From: Bacilli bacterium
GTDB lineage: Bacteria; Bacillota_I; Bacilli_A; RF39; UBA660
DNA length: 62,620 nt
Reading direction: 5' to 3'
Assembly (NCBI GenBank): GCA_022791775.1
Contig: JAAVZT010000013.1
Location: 1-62,620, forward strand
In this document: positions 52,079 to 61,256 of the stretch, piece by piece
Numbering within the stretch: position 1 is the first letter of the stretch
Layout of the letters: each line of letters begins with the position of its first letter
Notes under the pieces: model-generated
What the model was told of the DNA's origin: nothing
Databases searched by the model: none
Seen by the model: only the letters and a program-made list of their open reading frames with translations
Program-made: the position numbers and the translations under genes

Positions 52079-52179
52079 AGATTTCTGCGAGAAAATTATT
52101 TTGTGACAGTAGGATATTGTTGATATAAAGGAAAAGGCTTGCTTAAAACTGATTTGCATAGTATAATGATTTTATAAAT

Positions 52180-52366
52180 CGATGAAGAAAGATATGATGA
52201 AAACAAGTTTTAGTTTAGAGAATAAGTGGTCGGTGCAAACTTATCTAAAATGTTTTGATTACTCCTTTCGAAGAGGATTAATAAATCCCGGGGTTTCCTC
52301 GTTAAATGAAATGAAGTAGATTAGGATGGTACCGTCGATATGACTCCTTGGGTATCATCTTTTTTT
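52180..52366 (+). promoter_or_regulatory. T-box riboswitch controlling thrS
   Basis: TATAAT at 52162-52167 starts a leader with the T-box sequence AGGATGGTACCG (52323-52334). It has an antiterminator/terminator switch: GATGGTACC (52325-52333) pairs with GGTATCATC (52351-52359), followed by seven T. Uncharged tRNA-Thr would stabilise the antiterminator. The upstream stem I is present but I could not place the specifier codon with certainty. Confidence 0.88.
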
Positions 52367-52406
52367 CTTCGATTTGTGGCTTATGATATTATAGGAAGGT
52401 GAAAAT

Positions 52407-54158
52407 ATGATTAATATTAAAGAACATGAACATTTAAGTATTTTAAATCATAGTTGTGCACATTTATTAGCGCAAGCTGTGAAACATTTATATCCAAACG
52501 CAAAGTTTTGGGTGGGTCCTGTTATTGCAGAAGGATTTTATTATGACATAGACCTTGGTGAAGAGACATTAAAAGAAGAAGATTTAGAACGAATCCAAAA
52601 AGAGATGAAGAAAATCAGTAAGGATGGAAAACGTATTGTTCGAAGAGAGCTTAGTAAAGAAGAAGCTTTAAAAGAATTTGAAGATGATCCATATAAAATT
52701 GATTTAATTGAAAATATGAGCGATAGTGAAGTAATTTCTTGTTATTCGCAAGGAGATTTTACGGATCTTTGTCGAGGACCTCATGTGGAATCTGTAAAAG
52801 AACTGAAATATTTTCAATTGTTAAAATTTAGTGGAGCTTATTATAAAGGTGATTCTAATAATAAGGTGCTACAAAGAATTTATGGAATCTGTTTTGAAAC
52901 AGAAGCGGATTTGCAACAACATTTGCAAGAATTAGAAGAAGCAAAAGAAAGAGATCATCGAAAAATTGGAAAAGAGTTAGAATTATTTATGACTCATGAA
53001 CTGGTTGGTCCAGGTCTTCCATTATGGTTACCAAATGGAGCAAGTGTGCGAACTATTTTGGAAAATTATATTCGGGAAAAAGAATTCAAATTAGGTTATC
53101 ATCATGTCTATACACCTTGTATGGCTTCAACCGAATTGTATAAAATTAGTGGACATTGGGATCACTATAAAGATGATATGTTTCCCGTTATGGAAATGGA
53201 TAAGGAGGAAATGGTTTTACGTCCTATGAATTGTCCGCATCATATGTTAATTTATAAAAATAAAATTCATAGTTATCGTGATTTACCAATTCGAATCGGA
53301 GAATTAGCTCCTGATTTTCGTTATGAAGCGAGTGGGGCTGTTTGTGGGTTAGAACGTGTAAGAGCAATGTGTCAAAATGATGCGCATTTGTTTGTTCGAC
53401 CTGATCAAATTAAAGAAGAATTTGCAAAAGTAGTGGCTTTAATATTAGATGTTTATAAAGATTTTCATATTACAGAATATAGTTTTCGCTTATCATTGCG
53501 AGATAAGGATGATACCGAAAAGTATTTTCAAGATGATGAAATGTGGAATCGTGCAGAAATGGAATTACGAAATGTTTTAAATGAACTTAATTTACCATAT
53601 TATGAAGCCATTGGAGAAGCCGCATTTTATGGACCAAAATTAGATGTTCAAATTAAAACAGCAATTGGTCATGATATTACACTTTCGACTTGTCAATTGG
53701 ATTTTTTACTACCAGAACGATTTGATTTAACTTATGTAGATGAATTTGGGGAAAAAGTACGTCCAGTAGTGATTCACCGTGCTATTATCGGGACATTCGA
53801 TCGTTTTATGGCTTATTTGATTGAAGAAACGAAAGGGGCTTTTCCTCTATGGCTTGCGCCAACTCAAATAAATGTTATTCCAGTCAATTTAGAATATCAT
53901 GAAGAATATGCTAGAAAAATTCAAAGCGAGTTAGTAGGATGGAATTATCGGGTTGATTTGGATTTAAAAAATGAAAAGTTGAGTTATAAAATACGAGAAA
54001 GTGTGATGAGAAAGGTTCCAATTACGGTTATTTTAGGGCAAAAAGAAGTCGATGAAGGAACTATTAGTTATCGTAAATATGGCAGTGAAGAAACAGTAAC
54101 TGTTACAAAAGAAGCGTTTCAAGCTTATTTAGAAGATCAAATTCAGAAGAAATTATAA
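52407..54158 (+). CDS. thrS: Threonyl-tRNA synthetase without TGS domain
   Basis: The 583-residue protein has the N2 editing domain with its HxxxH (HSCAHLLAQAV) and the SxxxC-type DLCRGPH. The class II core follows with RPMNCPHHMLIY (motif 2), GAVCGLERVRAMCQNDAH and RPVVIHRAIIGTFDRFMAYL (motif 3), then the anticodon domain. Typical bacterial ThrRS is about 640 residues and opens with a 60-residue TGS domain; here the protein begins just before the editing domain. AAGGTGAAA precedes the ATG and there is a stop-containing T-box leader upstream, so the short form is genuine. Confidence 0.95.
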   Translation: MINIKEHEHLSILNHSCAHLLAQAVKHLYPNAKFWVGPVIAEGFYYDIDLGEETLKEEDLERIQKEMKKISKDGKRIVRRELSKEEALKEFEDDPYKIDLIENMSDSEVISCYSQGDFTDLCRGPHVESVKELKYFQLLKFSGAYYKGDSNNKVLQRIYGICFETEADLQQHLQELEEAKERDHRKIGKELELFMTHELVGPGLPLWLPNGASVRTILENYIREKEFKLGYHHVYTPCMASTELYKISGHWDHYKDDMFPVMEMDKEEMVLRPMNCPHHMLIYKNKIHSYRDLPIRIGELAPDFRYEASGAVCGLERVRAMCQNDAHLFVRPDQIKEEFAKVVALILDVYKDFHITEYSFRLSLRDKDDTEKYFQDDEMWNRAEMELRNVLNELNLPYYEAIGEAAFYGPKLDVQIKTAIGHDITLSTCQLDFLLPERFDLTYVDEFGEKVRPVVIHRAIIGTFDRFMAYLIEETKGAFPLWLAPTQINVIPVNLEYHEEYARKIQSELVGWNYRVDLDLKNEKLSYKIRESVMRKVPITVILGQKEVDEGTISYRKYGSEETVTVTKEAFQAYLEDQIQKKL

Positions 54159-54204
54159 AAATTATGCTAATTTAAAGTTTTTGTGATATAATATATTTGA
54201 AATC

Positions 54205-54403
54205 GCAAAGAAGACATGATAAAAGAATTTGCTTTGGGAAAGAGAGTTCACGGTTGGTGAGAGTGAATCCAAATTTCTTTTATTTCTACTTTTTAGAGGG
54301 ATTCATCATCCACGGGACAACCGTTATCAAAATTAAGTAAAATAAGGGATGGCACCGCAAGACTATTTGCTCCTTTTTGGGAAAGTAGTTTTGCGTTTTT
54401 TTT
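54205..54403 (+). promoter_or_regulatory. T-box riboswitch controlling serS
   Basis: Promoter -10 TATAAT at 54187-54192. The T-box AAGGGATGGCACCGC is at 54344-54358. The terminator CGCAAGACTA/TAGTTTTGCG (54356-54365, 54386-54395) has eight T. The stem I region with GAGTTCACGGTTGG and AATTTCTTTT lies upstream. The first codons of a longer upstream reading frame over this leader are not coding. Confidence 0.92.
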
Positions 54404-54429
54404 ATCAGGTCAATAGAAAGAGGAAAAAA

Positions 54430-55731
54430 ATGATAGATATTAAAATAATTCGAGAAAATCCAGAATTAGTGAAGGAAAATATTAAAAAGAAATTTCAGGA
54501 TGAAAAGATACCTTTTGTGGATGAAATCATAGAGAAAGATCGTCAAAGAAGAGATACTCAGGTAAAAATAGATCAATATCGAAAAGAAAGAAATGATTTA
54601 TCTTCTCAAATTGGTTTATTCATGCGAGAAGGAAAAAAAGAGGAAGCAGAAAATAATAAAAAGAGAGTTAATGAGATTAATCAAGAGTTAGTTCGTTTGG
54701 AAGAGTTGGAACGTGAATTGGCAGAAGCTATTCAAAATCGTATGATGGTTATTCCAAATATGATTGATAAAAGTGTTCCGATTGGAAAAGATGATAGTGA
54801 AAATGTAGAAATTGAAAAGTTTGGTGAACCATTTGTAAGAGATTATGAAATACCTTATCATGCTGATATATGTGAAAATTTAGGAGGACTTGATAAGGAA
54901 AGTGCAGGTCGGACAAGTGGAAATGGTTTTTATTATTTGATAGGAGATATTGCAAGACTTCATGAAGCGACGATTGCATATGCTAGAGATTTTATGATAA
55001 GTAAGGGGTTTACTTATGCTATTCCGCCATTTATGATTCGAAGTGATGTGGTAACTGGAGTAATGTCTTTTGCGGAAATGGATGCTATGATGTATAAAAT
55101 TGAAGGAGAAGATTTATATTTAATTGGAACCAGTGAACATAGTATGATAGGAAAATTTAAAGGACAAATTATTGATGAAGCAGAATTACCAATTGCCATG
55201 ACGAGTTATTCTCCATGTTTTCGGAAAGAAGTAGGAGCTCATGGACTAGAAGAAAGAGGCTTATATCGAGTTCATCAATTTGAAAAACAAGAAATGATTG
55301 TATTATGTAAACCAGAAGAGGCAATGGAATGGTACAATAAAATGTGGAGTTATACAGTAGAATTTTTTAGAAGTATGGGAATCTCTGTTCGAACATTGGA
55401 ATGTTGTAGTGGAGATTTAGCTGATTTGAAAGTAAAATCTTGTGATGTAGAAGCATGGAGTCCTAGACAACAAAAATATTTTGAAGTGGGCTCTTGTTCT
55501 ACTTTAGGAGATGCTCAAGCAAGAAGATTAGGGATTCGTATGAAAACTGAAAATGGAAATCAATATTTAGCCACTCTTAATAATACTGTGATTGCAAGTC
55601 CACGCTCTTTAATTGCCATACTTGAACAATGTTATCAAAAAGATGGTAGTGTAAAAATTCCAAAGGTATTACAACCTTATATGGGTGGATTAGAAGTTTT
55701 GCAACCTAAATTAAAAGAAAAAGGAGAATAG
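54430..55731 (+). CDS. serS: Seryl-tRNA synthetase
   Basis: The 433-residue protein has the N-terminal coiled-coil arm (residues about 25-110), then class II motifs: TSYSPCFRKEVGAHG, GLYRVHQFEKQEM and TLNNTVIASPRSLIAILEQC. It charges tRNA-Ser and tRNA-Sec. Start ATG 54430 follows AAGAGG and lies after the T-box terminator; an in-frame ATG at 54349 is inside the T-box. Confidence 0.97.
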   Translation: MIDIKIIRENPELVKENIKKKFQDEKIPFVDEIIEKDRQRRDTQVKIDQYRKERNDLSSQIGLFMREGKKEEAENNKKRVNEINQELVRLEELERELAEAIQNRMMVIPNMIDKSVPIGKDDSENVEIEKFGEPFVRDYEIPYHADICENLGGLDKESAGRTSGNGFYYLIGDIARLHEATIAYARDFMISKGFTYAIPPFMIRSDVVTGVMSFAEMDAMMYKIEGEDLYLIGTSEHSMIGKFKGQIIDEAELPIAMTSYSPCFRKEVGAHGLEERGLYRVHQFEKQEMIVLCKPEEAMEWYNKMWSYTVEFFRSMGISVRTLECCSGDLADLKVKSCDVEAWSPRQQKYFEVGSCSTLGDAQARRLGIRMKTENGNQYLATLNNTVIASPRSLIAILEQCYQKDGSVKIPKVLQPYMGGLEVLQPKLKEKGE

Positions 55732-55754
55732 GTACATATACTAAGTCGGAAATT

Positions 55755-55781
55755 AAATCATACTTATAGTATGATTTTTTT
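55755..55781 (+). terminator. Terminator of serS
   Basis: Perfect 10-bp stem AAATCATACT/AGTATGATTT, loop TAT, T-run to 55781. Confidence 0.9.
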
Positions 55782-56181
55782 GATGATTTAAAAATAAGAA
55801 TGATTCAGAAACTGATTGTAAATAAAAAAATGGGATATCAGTAGAAAATGTTAAAAAAATTATCTTTATTTAAAATGCAATATACCTAATGAGAGCGAGC
55901 AAGTTTTGATGTTGCAATTAATTTAAAGAGATACCTGGCAAAGTGTGAAAATAGAAAAAATTATTTGAAAAAGAGCAAGAAGATTATAAACGAATTGTAG
56001 AGATGTGCTGTATTATCAATAGAAATGATTTATTTTTAGAGTGTAATCTTAATAGTCCTGAAAATTGATAGGAGTAAGTGATATATTAAAATAAAAAAAA
56101 TCTTTCTATACAATTTTTGGTTTTATTTGATTAACCAAGCATGGAATGTTATAATATTGGCGATTGAAAGGGCTTGATTTT
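55782..56181. other. 400-bp gap with fragments of decayed coding sequence
   Basis: Short frames such as EKEQEDYKRIVEMC (to a stop at about 56067) and DVAINLKRYLAKCENRKNYL look protein-like but have no starts or ribosome sites and sit in different frames. The family is not recognisable. The miaB promoter (TATAAT at about 56152) closes the gap. Confidence 0.35.
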
Positions 56182-57585
56182 ATGAATTTACCAAATATGA
56201 AAGCTGCAAAAGTAAGAGGAGCTGAGGTTGTTCAATATCTTGAAAATATCAATAAAAAAGAATCTGCATTCGAAGGAAAAAACTATTTTTTACGGACATA
56301 TGGGTGTCAAATGAATGTACATGATTCAGAAGAAATATCTGCGATTGTAGAAAATCTTGGTTATCAAAAAGTTGATAAAATGGAAATGGCAGATTTAGTG
56401 ATTTTAAATACTTGTGCGATTCGAGAAAATGCTCATGATAAAGTATTTGGATATTTAGGGAGATTAAAACATTTAAAAAAAGAAAAACCTGATCTTGTGA
56501 TTGCAATTGGAGGATGTATGCCTCAACAAGAGAGTGTCACAAATGAGATTTTAAAAAAGCATCCATATGTGGATATTGTTTTTGGTACTCATAATATTCA
56601 TGATCTTAGCCGTCTTCTTTTAGAACATCAAAAAAAACAGGAAATTGAAGTGTATAGTATCGAGGGAAATGTATATGAAAATGTTTTATATAAACGAGAT
56701 TCTAAGATAACTGCGTGGGTAAATATTATGTATGGTTGTGATAAATTTTGTACTTATTGTATTGTCCCTTTTACAAGAGGTCGTCAAAGAAGTCGGGAAT
56801 TAACTCCCATTTTGGCAGAAGTTCGAGAATTAAAAGAACAGGGATATCAAGAAATTACTTTATTAGGACAAAATGTGAATGCTTATGGAAAAGATTTAGC
56901 TAATCCAGTTTCTTTTGCAACACTTTTAAGGGAAGTTGCAACAATTGGAGTTCCACGGATTCGATTTGTAACAAGTCATCCGTGGGATTTCACTGATGAA
57001 ATGATTGATATTATTGCCAAGTATGATAATATTATGCCTTATATTCATCTTCCTTTACAATCTGGCTCGAGTAGAATTTTGAAATTAATGGGGCGACGTT
57101 ATACCAAAGAAGATTATCTGAGTTTGTTTCAAAAAATGAAAGAAAAAATAAAACATGTTGCCATTACAACTGATATTATTGTCGGTTTTCCAAATGAAAC
57201 AAGAGAAGACTTTGAAAGTACAATAGATGTTGTCAGAACTTGTGAATTTGATGGAGCATATACTTTTATTTTCAGTCCACGAGAGGGAACTCCTGCAAGT
57301 CTTATGAAAGATAATATTTCGTTAGAAGAAAAAGAAAGTAGATTGCAACAATTAAATGAATTGGTGAACTCTAATTCCTTAAAGAAAAATCAGGAATATT
57401 TAGATAAGATTGTATCAGTGTTAATAGAAGGTATTAGTGAGAAAGATTCTAAAAAAGTATATGGATATACGGATACTATGAAATTAGTAAATGTGATCGC
57501 CTTACCTGATGTGATTGGAAAGATAATTCAAGTTAAAATTACGGATGCTAAAAGTTTTAGTTTAGATGGGGAACAGGTTTTATAA
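56182..57585 (+). CDS. miaB: MiaB, tRNA ms2i6A methylthiotransferase
   Basis: The 467-residue protein has the UPF0004 domain with three Cys (TYGCQMNVHDSE, NTCAIRENA, GGCMPQQ), the radical-SAM CDKFCTYC, and a C-terminal TRAM domain. It adds the methylthio group at A37 of i6A-modified tRNAs. Start ATG 56182 follows AAAGGG; a TTG at 56164 is upstream in frame. ymcA and mutS, its usual followers, are absent. Confidence 0.96.
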   Translation: MNLPNMKAAKVRGAEVVQYLENINKKESAFEGKNYFLRTYGCQMNVHDSEEISAIVENLGYQKVDKMEMADLVILNTCAIRENAHDKVFGYLGRLKHLKKEKPDLVIAIGGCMPQQESVTNEILKKHPYVDIVFGTHNIHDLSRLLLEHQKKQEIEVYSIEGNVYENVLYKRDSKITAWVNIMYGCDKFCTYCIVPFTRGRQRSRELTPILAEVRELKEQGYQEITLLGQNVNAYGKDLANPVSFATLLREVATIGVPRIRFVTSHPWDFTDEMIDIIAKYDNIMPYIHLPLQSGSSRILKLMGRRYTKEDYLSLFQKMKEKIKHVAITTDIIVGFPNETREDFESTIDVVRTCEFDGAYTFIFSPREGTPASLMKDNISLEEKESRLQQLNELVNSNSLKKNQEYLDKIVSVLIEGISEKDSKKVYGYTDTMKLVNVIALPDVIGKIIQVKITDAKSFSLDGEQVL

Positions 57586-57620
57586 AAAAACATTTTAATC
57601 TAATCTTTAAAATGTTTTTT
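57585..57620. terminator. Bidirectional terminator between miaB and the gerA operon
   Basis: 14-bp stem (57585-57598, 57607-57620) with an A-run on one side and T-run on the other. Confidence 0.9.
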
Positions 57621-58671
57621 AATTTTGATTTGTTATATTTTTTGTTTTATTCTTGGTGATAAAATGATAACAGTATAGTAAGAACATTATTGTTATTTCA
57701 AAAATTCCCAATATGATAGGTAAAATAAAGTATACTTGAAGCTCAATATAATAAATTTCTCCTAAATAAATGACTAAGAAATAAAGGAGTGTTAGAATTG
57801 TAAGAAATAGCAATTTATTTTTCTTTTTGGGAAGAGTATGACGGATATTATTACCGCTAATTGCTAAAGTCATAAAGACATCTAAAATCCAAGTAATACT
57901 TATAAAATTTTCGATTTTTTCTAAGAATTCGAAGATCTTTATCTTTTTTAGAATCATATATTCTGGGTAACGATATATTTGAATTAGATTGGGTCCTAAA
58001 ACAGAAATGATAAGTATACCAATTAATAAAATAGTAATGGTTGATAATAAATATTTTCGAACGAGTTTTGGTTCTTTCATTGGAGCATTCAATAGCAAAA
58101 GAAAAGGGGCACTACTATAAAAAGCATAGAATAAAGTGCAACGTATCATATCGCTTATTTCTTGCGTCATAATAGGAAAGAATTTGTCAATTGTTCCATA
58201 TGGAAATAACATACAAATGGATGCAATTACAATGATAAAAGAAATCGGCATAAAAATTTCTCCTATACGTCCAATTGTACTCCAGCTTTTGTTTGTAATA
58301 CGATAGATTAAGTAAATAATAGGGATTAAAATAAAAAAGGTTGGGGAGTGAATGAGGAAATAAGAGGCAGCGAATGTTTCTAAAATAAAGAGTAGTTGAC
58401 TCATAATAAATAGATTGAATAAAAAGAATAAAGTTAGAATTAAATATTTTAAAAATTTATTTTTCTTTAAATAATCTTTTAAATTTTCTTCTTGCATTTT
58501 TTCTTTTATTTTGGAAATTCCATAGACAAGTATGAGGCCTAGTAGGGTACCAATTGTAAAACAAATCCAAGAATCTTTGTTGGTAATGCTTAATATAACA
58601 GAGTAACCAAACCCTAAAAAGAATGCTCTACCTAAAAAATAGGATAAGGAATAAATTTTTCGTTTACTCAT
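57619..58671 (-). CDS. gerAB: GerAB-family spore germination permease
   Basis: The 350-residue protein has about ten membrane helices and the amino-acid-permease-like fold of GerAB/GerKB (PF03845). It is the transport-like B subunit that binds the germinant in the spore inner membrane. It is the third gene of the operon, overlapping gerAC by 8 bp. Confidence 0.9.
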   Translation of the reverse strand: MSKRKIYSLSYFLGRAFFLGFGYSVILSITNKDSWICFTIGTLLGLILVYGISKIKEKMQEENLKDYLKKNKFLKYLILTLFFLFNLFIMSQLLFILETFAASYFLIHSPTFFILIPIIYLIYRITNKSWSTIGRIGEIFMPISFIIVIASICMLFPYGTIDKFFPIMTQEISDMIRCTLFYAFYSSAPFLLLLNAPMKEPKLVRKYLLSTITILLIGILIISVLGPNLIQIYRYPEYMILKKIKIFEFLEKIENFISITWILDVFMTLAISGNNIRHTLPKKKNKLLFLTILTLLYFLVIYLGEIYYIELQVYFILPIILGIFEITIMFLLYCYHFITKNKTKNITNQN

Positions 58672-59746
58672 CTTTTTTCACCTCGTATGTTTTCCCGTTG
58701 CGATTAATGTTAATTTCAATTGTAGATTCGAAAGATAATTCTTGCCAATTTGGCAATTCATTTCGTGTTTTTTGATAATATTTTTTTCGTAATCCTAAAA
58801 TGTCTGCTTTTTCTTTCTTTATTAAATTCCATAATTCTTCATATTCTTTTTTTAAGACTTCTTCATATTTTTGACTTAGTTCATCATATATTTTGCTATC
58901 CCGAAAATCGTAACCACAGCTATCTTTTATAACGCTTGCATTTAGTTTACTAGAAACTTTTAATGTTTCTTCCGTAATATCTAAATTTGTTTTTTTATTG
59001 TCGTATAAATTGATTATTGTAAAACCGTCTTTGCCATCCTCACATGGAAGGTTTAAACGATGATATTTTGATTTATTGTTTAATACATTAAAGACTGCAG
59101 TTTGTTTTGGTTCTACAATTTTTTGAAGACTTCCATCTTTTAAAATAGCCATACCTGCTAATACTGGTTTTTCATCCACTAGTTTAATGGCAGTAATACT
59201 GGGATCTATTCGTTCATCTTCATATTGATCCATAAATTGATCAAAATCTATTTTAATGCTAACATTTTCATTATATTTATTGTTTCGAATCATGCTGTCA
59301 ATTTTCTCAGAAACGACCGGAGATTCTTTTGAGGTACTAGCTAAAAGTTCTTTGGCTAAACAATCTTTTGCTACTACGGGAGAAAAAATATTACGAATAT
59401 AGGGATCACGTAGCATGAAATCAGCAATATTTCGGAGGGGCTCTTTTGCTGCATTTTCACTTAAAATTAAAACTTTTAAATGAGCTAGATATGTTTCTTT
59501 ACTAATCGCATCGGAGGCTTCTTCAAATGCCTCTACAATGGTTTCTCCTTTTCCTTCTACCATATATGCTTTTAAGAAGGGGTCGTCACTTTTTTGATTA
59601 TTTAATATTTCAAAATTTACAATGTATTCTTCTTCTTCGTAGTCAATTGAAATACCAGATACAATGGCGCGATCATTTAATTCTTGATAATCATAACAAG
59701 CTGTGATAAAAGAGAGAATGATTGCGAGTAAAATTATTTTTTTCAA
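58664..59746 (-). CDS. gerAC: GerAC-family spore germination lipoprotein
   Basis: The 360-residue protein starts with a lipoprotein signal ending in the lipobox FITAC (Cys17). The GerAC N-domain YQELNDRAIVSGISIDYEEE follows, and the C-terminal half has the conserved strands and helix ending IEININRNGKTYEVKK. It is the second gene of the operon, with a 4-bp ATGA overlap with gerAA. Confidence 0.93.
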   Translation of the reverse strand: MKKIILLAIILSFITACYDYQELNDRAIVSGISIDYEEEEYIVNFEILNNQKSDDPFLKAYMVEGKGETIVEAFEEASDAISKETYLAHLKVLILSENAAKEPLRNIADFMLRDPYIRNIFSPVVAKDCLAKELLASTSKESPVVSEKIDSMIRNNKYNENVSIKIDFDQFMDQYEDERIDPSITAIKLVDEKPVLAGMAILKDGSLQKIVEPKQTAVFNVLNNKSKYHRLNLPCEDGKDGFTIINLYDNKKTNLDITEETLKVSSKLNASVIKDSCGYDFRDSKIYDELSQKYEEVLKKEYEELWNLIKKEKADILGLRKKYYQKTRNELPNWQELSFESTIEININRNGKTYEVKKDE

Positions 59747-61176
59747 TTTGTATTCCTCCTTTGGCGAATGCGATTTTTCTGAGTTATCATTTTGCTACGC
59801 CGAATGTCTTTATCAATTTGTGGCTTTAATACTCCTTTTTTAATATATACTTTGTCATATGGTGCAAATGGATAAAAATAAGGTTTTTTTAGTGTTGTTA
59901 GTTCACTTACGTGAATAAAAAAGTAAATAAAAGCTAAAAAGACTCCAAATAATCCATAAAGTGTTGCAGTAAATAAAAAAATAAATCGAAAATGACGGAT
60001 GGCACCTACTATTTCTTGGTTGGTAAAAAGCAAACTAGTGATGAAGGTAAAAGCAATGACAATGATCATGATTGGACTTACAATACCAGCACTTACAGCA
60101 GCTTCTCCAAGAACTAAAGCTCCTAATATTGAAATTGCACTTCCATAGGAATTTGGAAATCTTACGTCACTTTCTTTTAGTATTTCACAAATGATTAACA
60201 TAATTATTGCTTCTACGATAGCAGGAAAGGGGACATCGGCTCGTTGGGTTCCAAAATTAATTAGTAAAGAAGTTGGAATAGTTTCAGGATTATAATTTAC
60301 CATAGCAATATAAAAACCAGGAACTGCCATAGTTAAAAAGAAACAACTTAAACGAAGAATTTTTAAGAAATTTACATTTTTACTTTTTAAGTAGTTATCT
60401 GCTACTGGATTAATAAAATCGCTAAAAAATGCGGGTAGAATTAAAGCAAAAGGGGAAGTATCTACTAATATGGCAATTTTACCTTCTAGTAATGCGTTTG
60501 CAACTGTATCTGGACGTTCGGTGCGAATCACACTAGGAAAATGTGTGTTATTTTCTAGTTCTAAATATTCTGCAAGTGTTCCAGAGTCACATAAACCATC
60601 AATATCTATTTTTTCAATTTCTGCTTTTAATTTTTCTAAATTTTCTTTTTCCGCAATATCATCAAAATAAAGAAGATTAATCATTGTAGTTGTTTTTCGA
60701 CCTAATACTAAACTTTCGGCTTTTAAGGTACTCGATTTAATTCTACGCTTGACTAAGCCTAAATTAATTTGAATATTTTCTGTGAATCCGTCTTTTGGTC
60801 CCACTATGGTTGGTTCGCTTGTTGGTTCTGGAATACCACGATTAATATCAGCTTTTGTTTCAAAAGCAAATACTTCTAATCCACATATAACAATCGTAAA
60901 TCCATTGGTAATATAAAATTCTATTTGATCATATTCTTTAATAATTACAGTATTTGGTGCGGGAATAATGCTTTGAATATCTTTTAAATCTTTTTTTGTT
61001 TCACTACTTAATTTACTTAAATTTTTTAAAATATAATCATTTACTTTATCGCTTCCAGTTACACTTTCTAAATAAGCAATAAAAAAGGTGTCTTGTTTGC
61101 CAATTCTTATTTCTTTAATGATTAAATCAGGACATTTTTGGAATTCTTTTTTGATACGAGTTAGTATTTTGTTCAT
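59743..61176 (-). CDS. gerAA: GerAA-family spore germination receptor subunit
   Basis: The 477-residue protein has a hydrophilic N-terminal half with RGIPEPTSEPTIVGPKDGFT and VKRRIKSSTL, then 5-6 membrane helices (from about 280) with PVADNYLKSKNVN and FGTQRADVPFPAIVEA. It is the A subunit of a nutrient-sensing receptor. Start ATG 61176 follows GGTGA. It is the first gene of the gerA operon, divergent from rlmD. Confidence 0.93.
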   Translation of the reverse strand: MNKILTRIKKEFQKCPDLIIKEIRIGKQDTFFIAYLESVTGSDKVNDYILKNLSKLSSETKKDLKDIQSIIPAPNTVIIKEYDQIEFYITNGFTIVICGLEVFAFETKADINRGIPEPTSEPTIVGPKDGFTENIQINLGLVKRRIKSSTLKAESLVLGRKTTTMINLLYFDDIAEKENLEKLKAEIEKIDIDGLCDSGTLAEYLELENNTHFPSVIRTERPDTVANALLEGKIAILVDTSPFALILPAFFSDFINPVADNYLKSKNVNFLKILRLSCFFLTMAVPGFYIAMVNYNPETIPTSLLINFGTQRADVPFPAIVEAIIMLIICEILKESDVRFPNSYGSAISILGALVLGEAAVSAGIVSPIMIIVIAFTFITSLLFTNQEIVGAIRHFRFIFLFTATLYGLFGVFLAFIYFFIHVSELTTLKKPYFYPFAPYDKVYIKKGVLKPQIDKDIRRSKMITQKNRIRQRRNTN

Positions 61177-61256
61177 ATATTTCACCATTTTTAACTTACC
61201 CAAAACTATTCATGCTATGCAAAATAATGTATAATAAATTTTAGGAAGTGATTGAG

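Noticed and set aside
61200-61256. Sigma-G promoter upstream of gerAA
   Set aside because: TGAATA is present on the minus strand but no matching -10 lies at the right distance.
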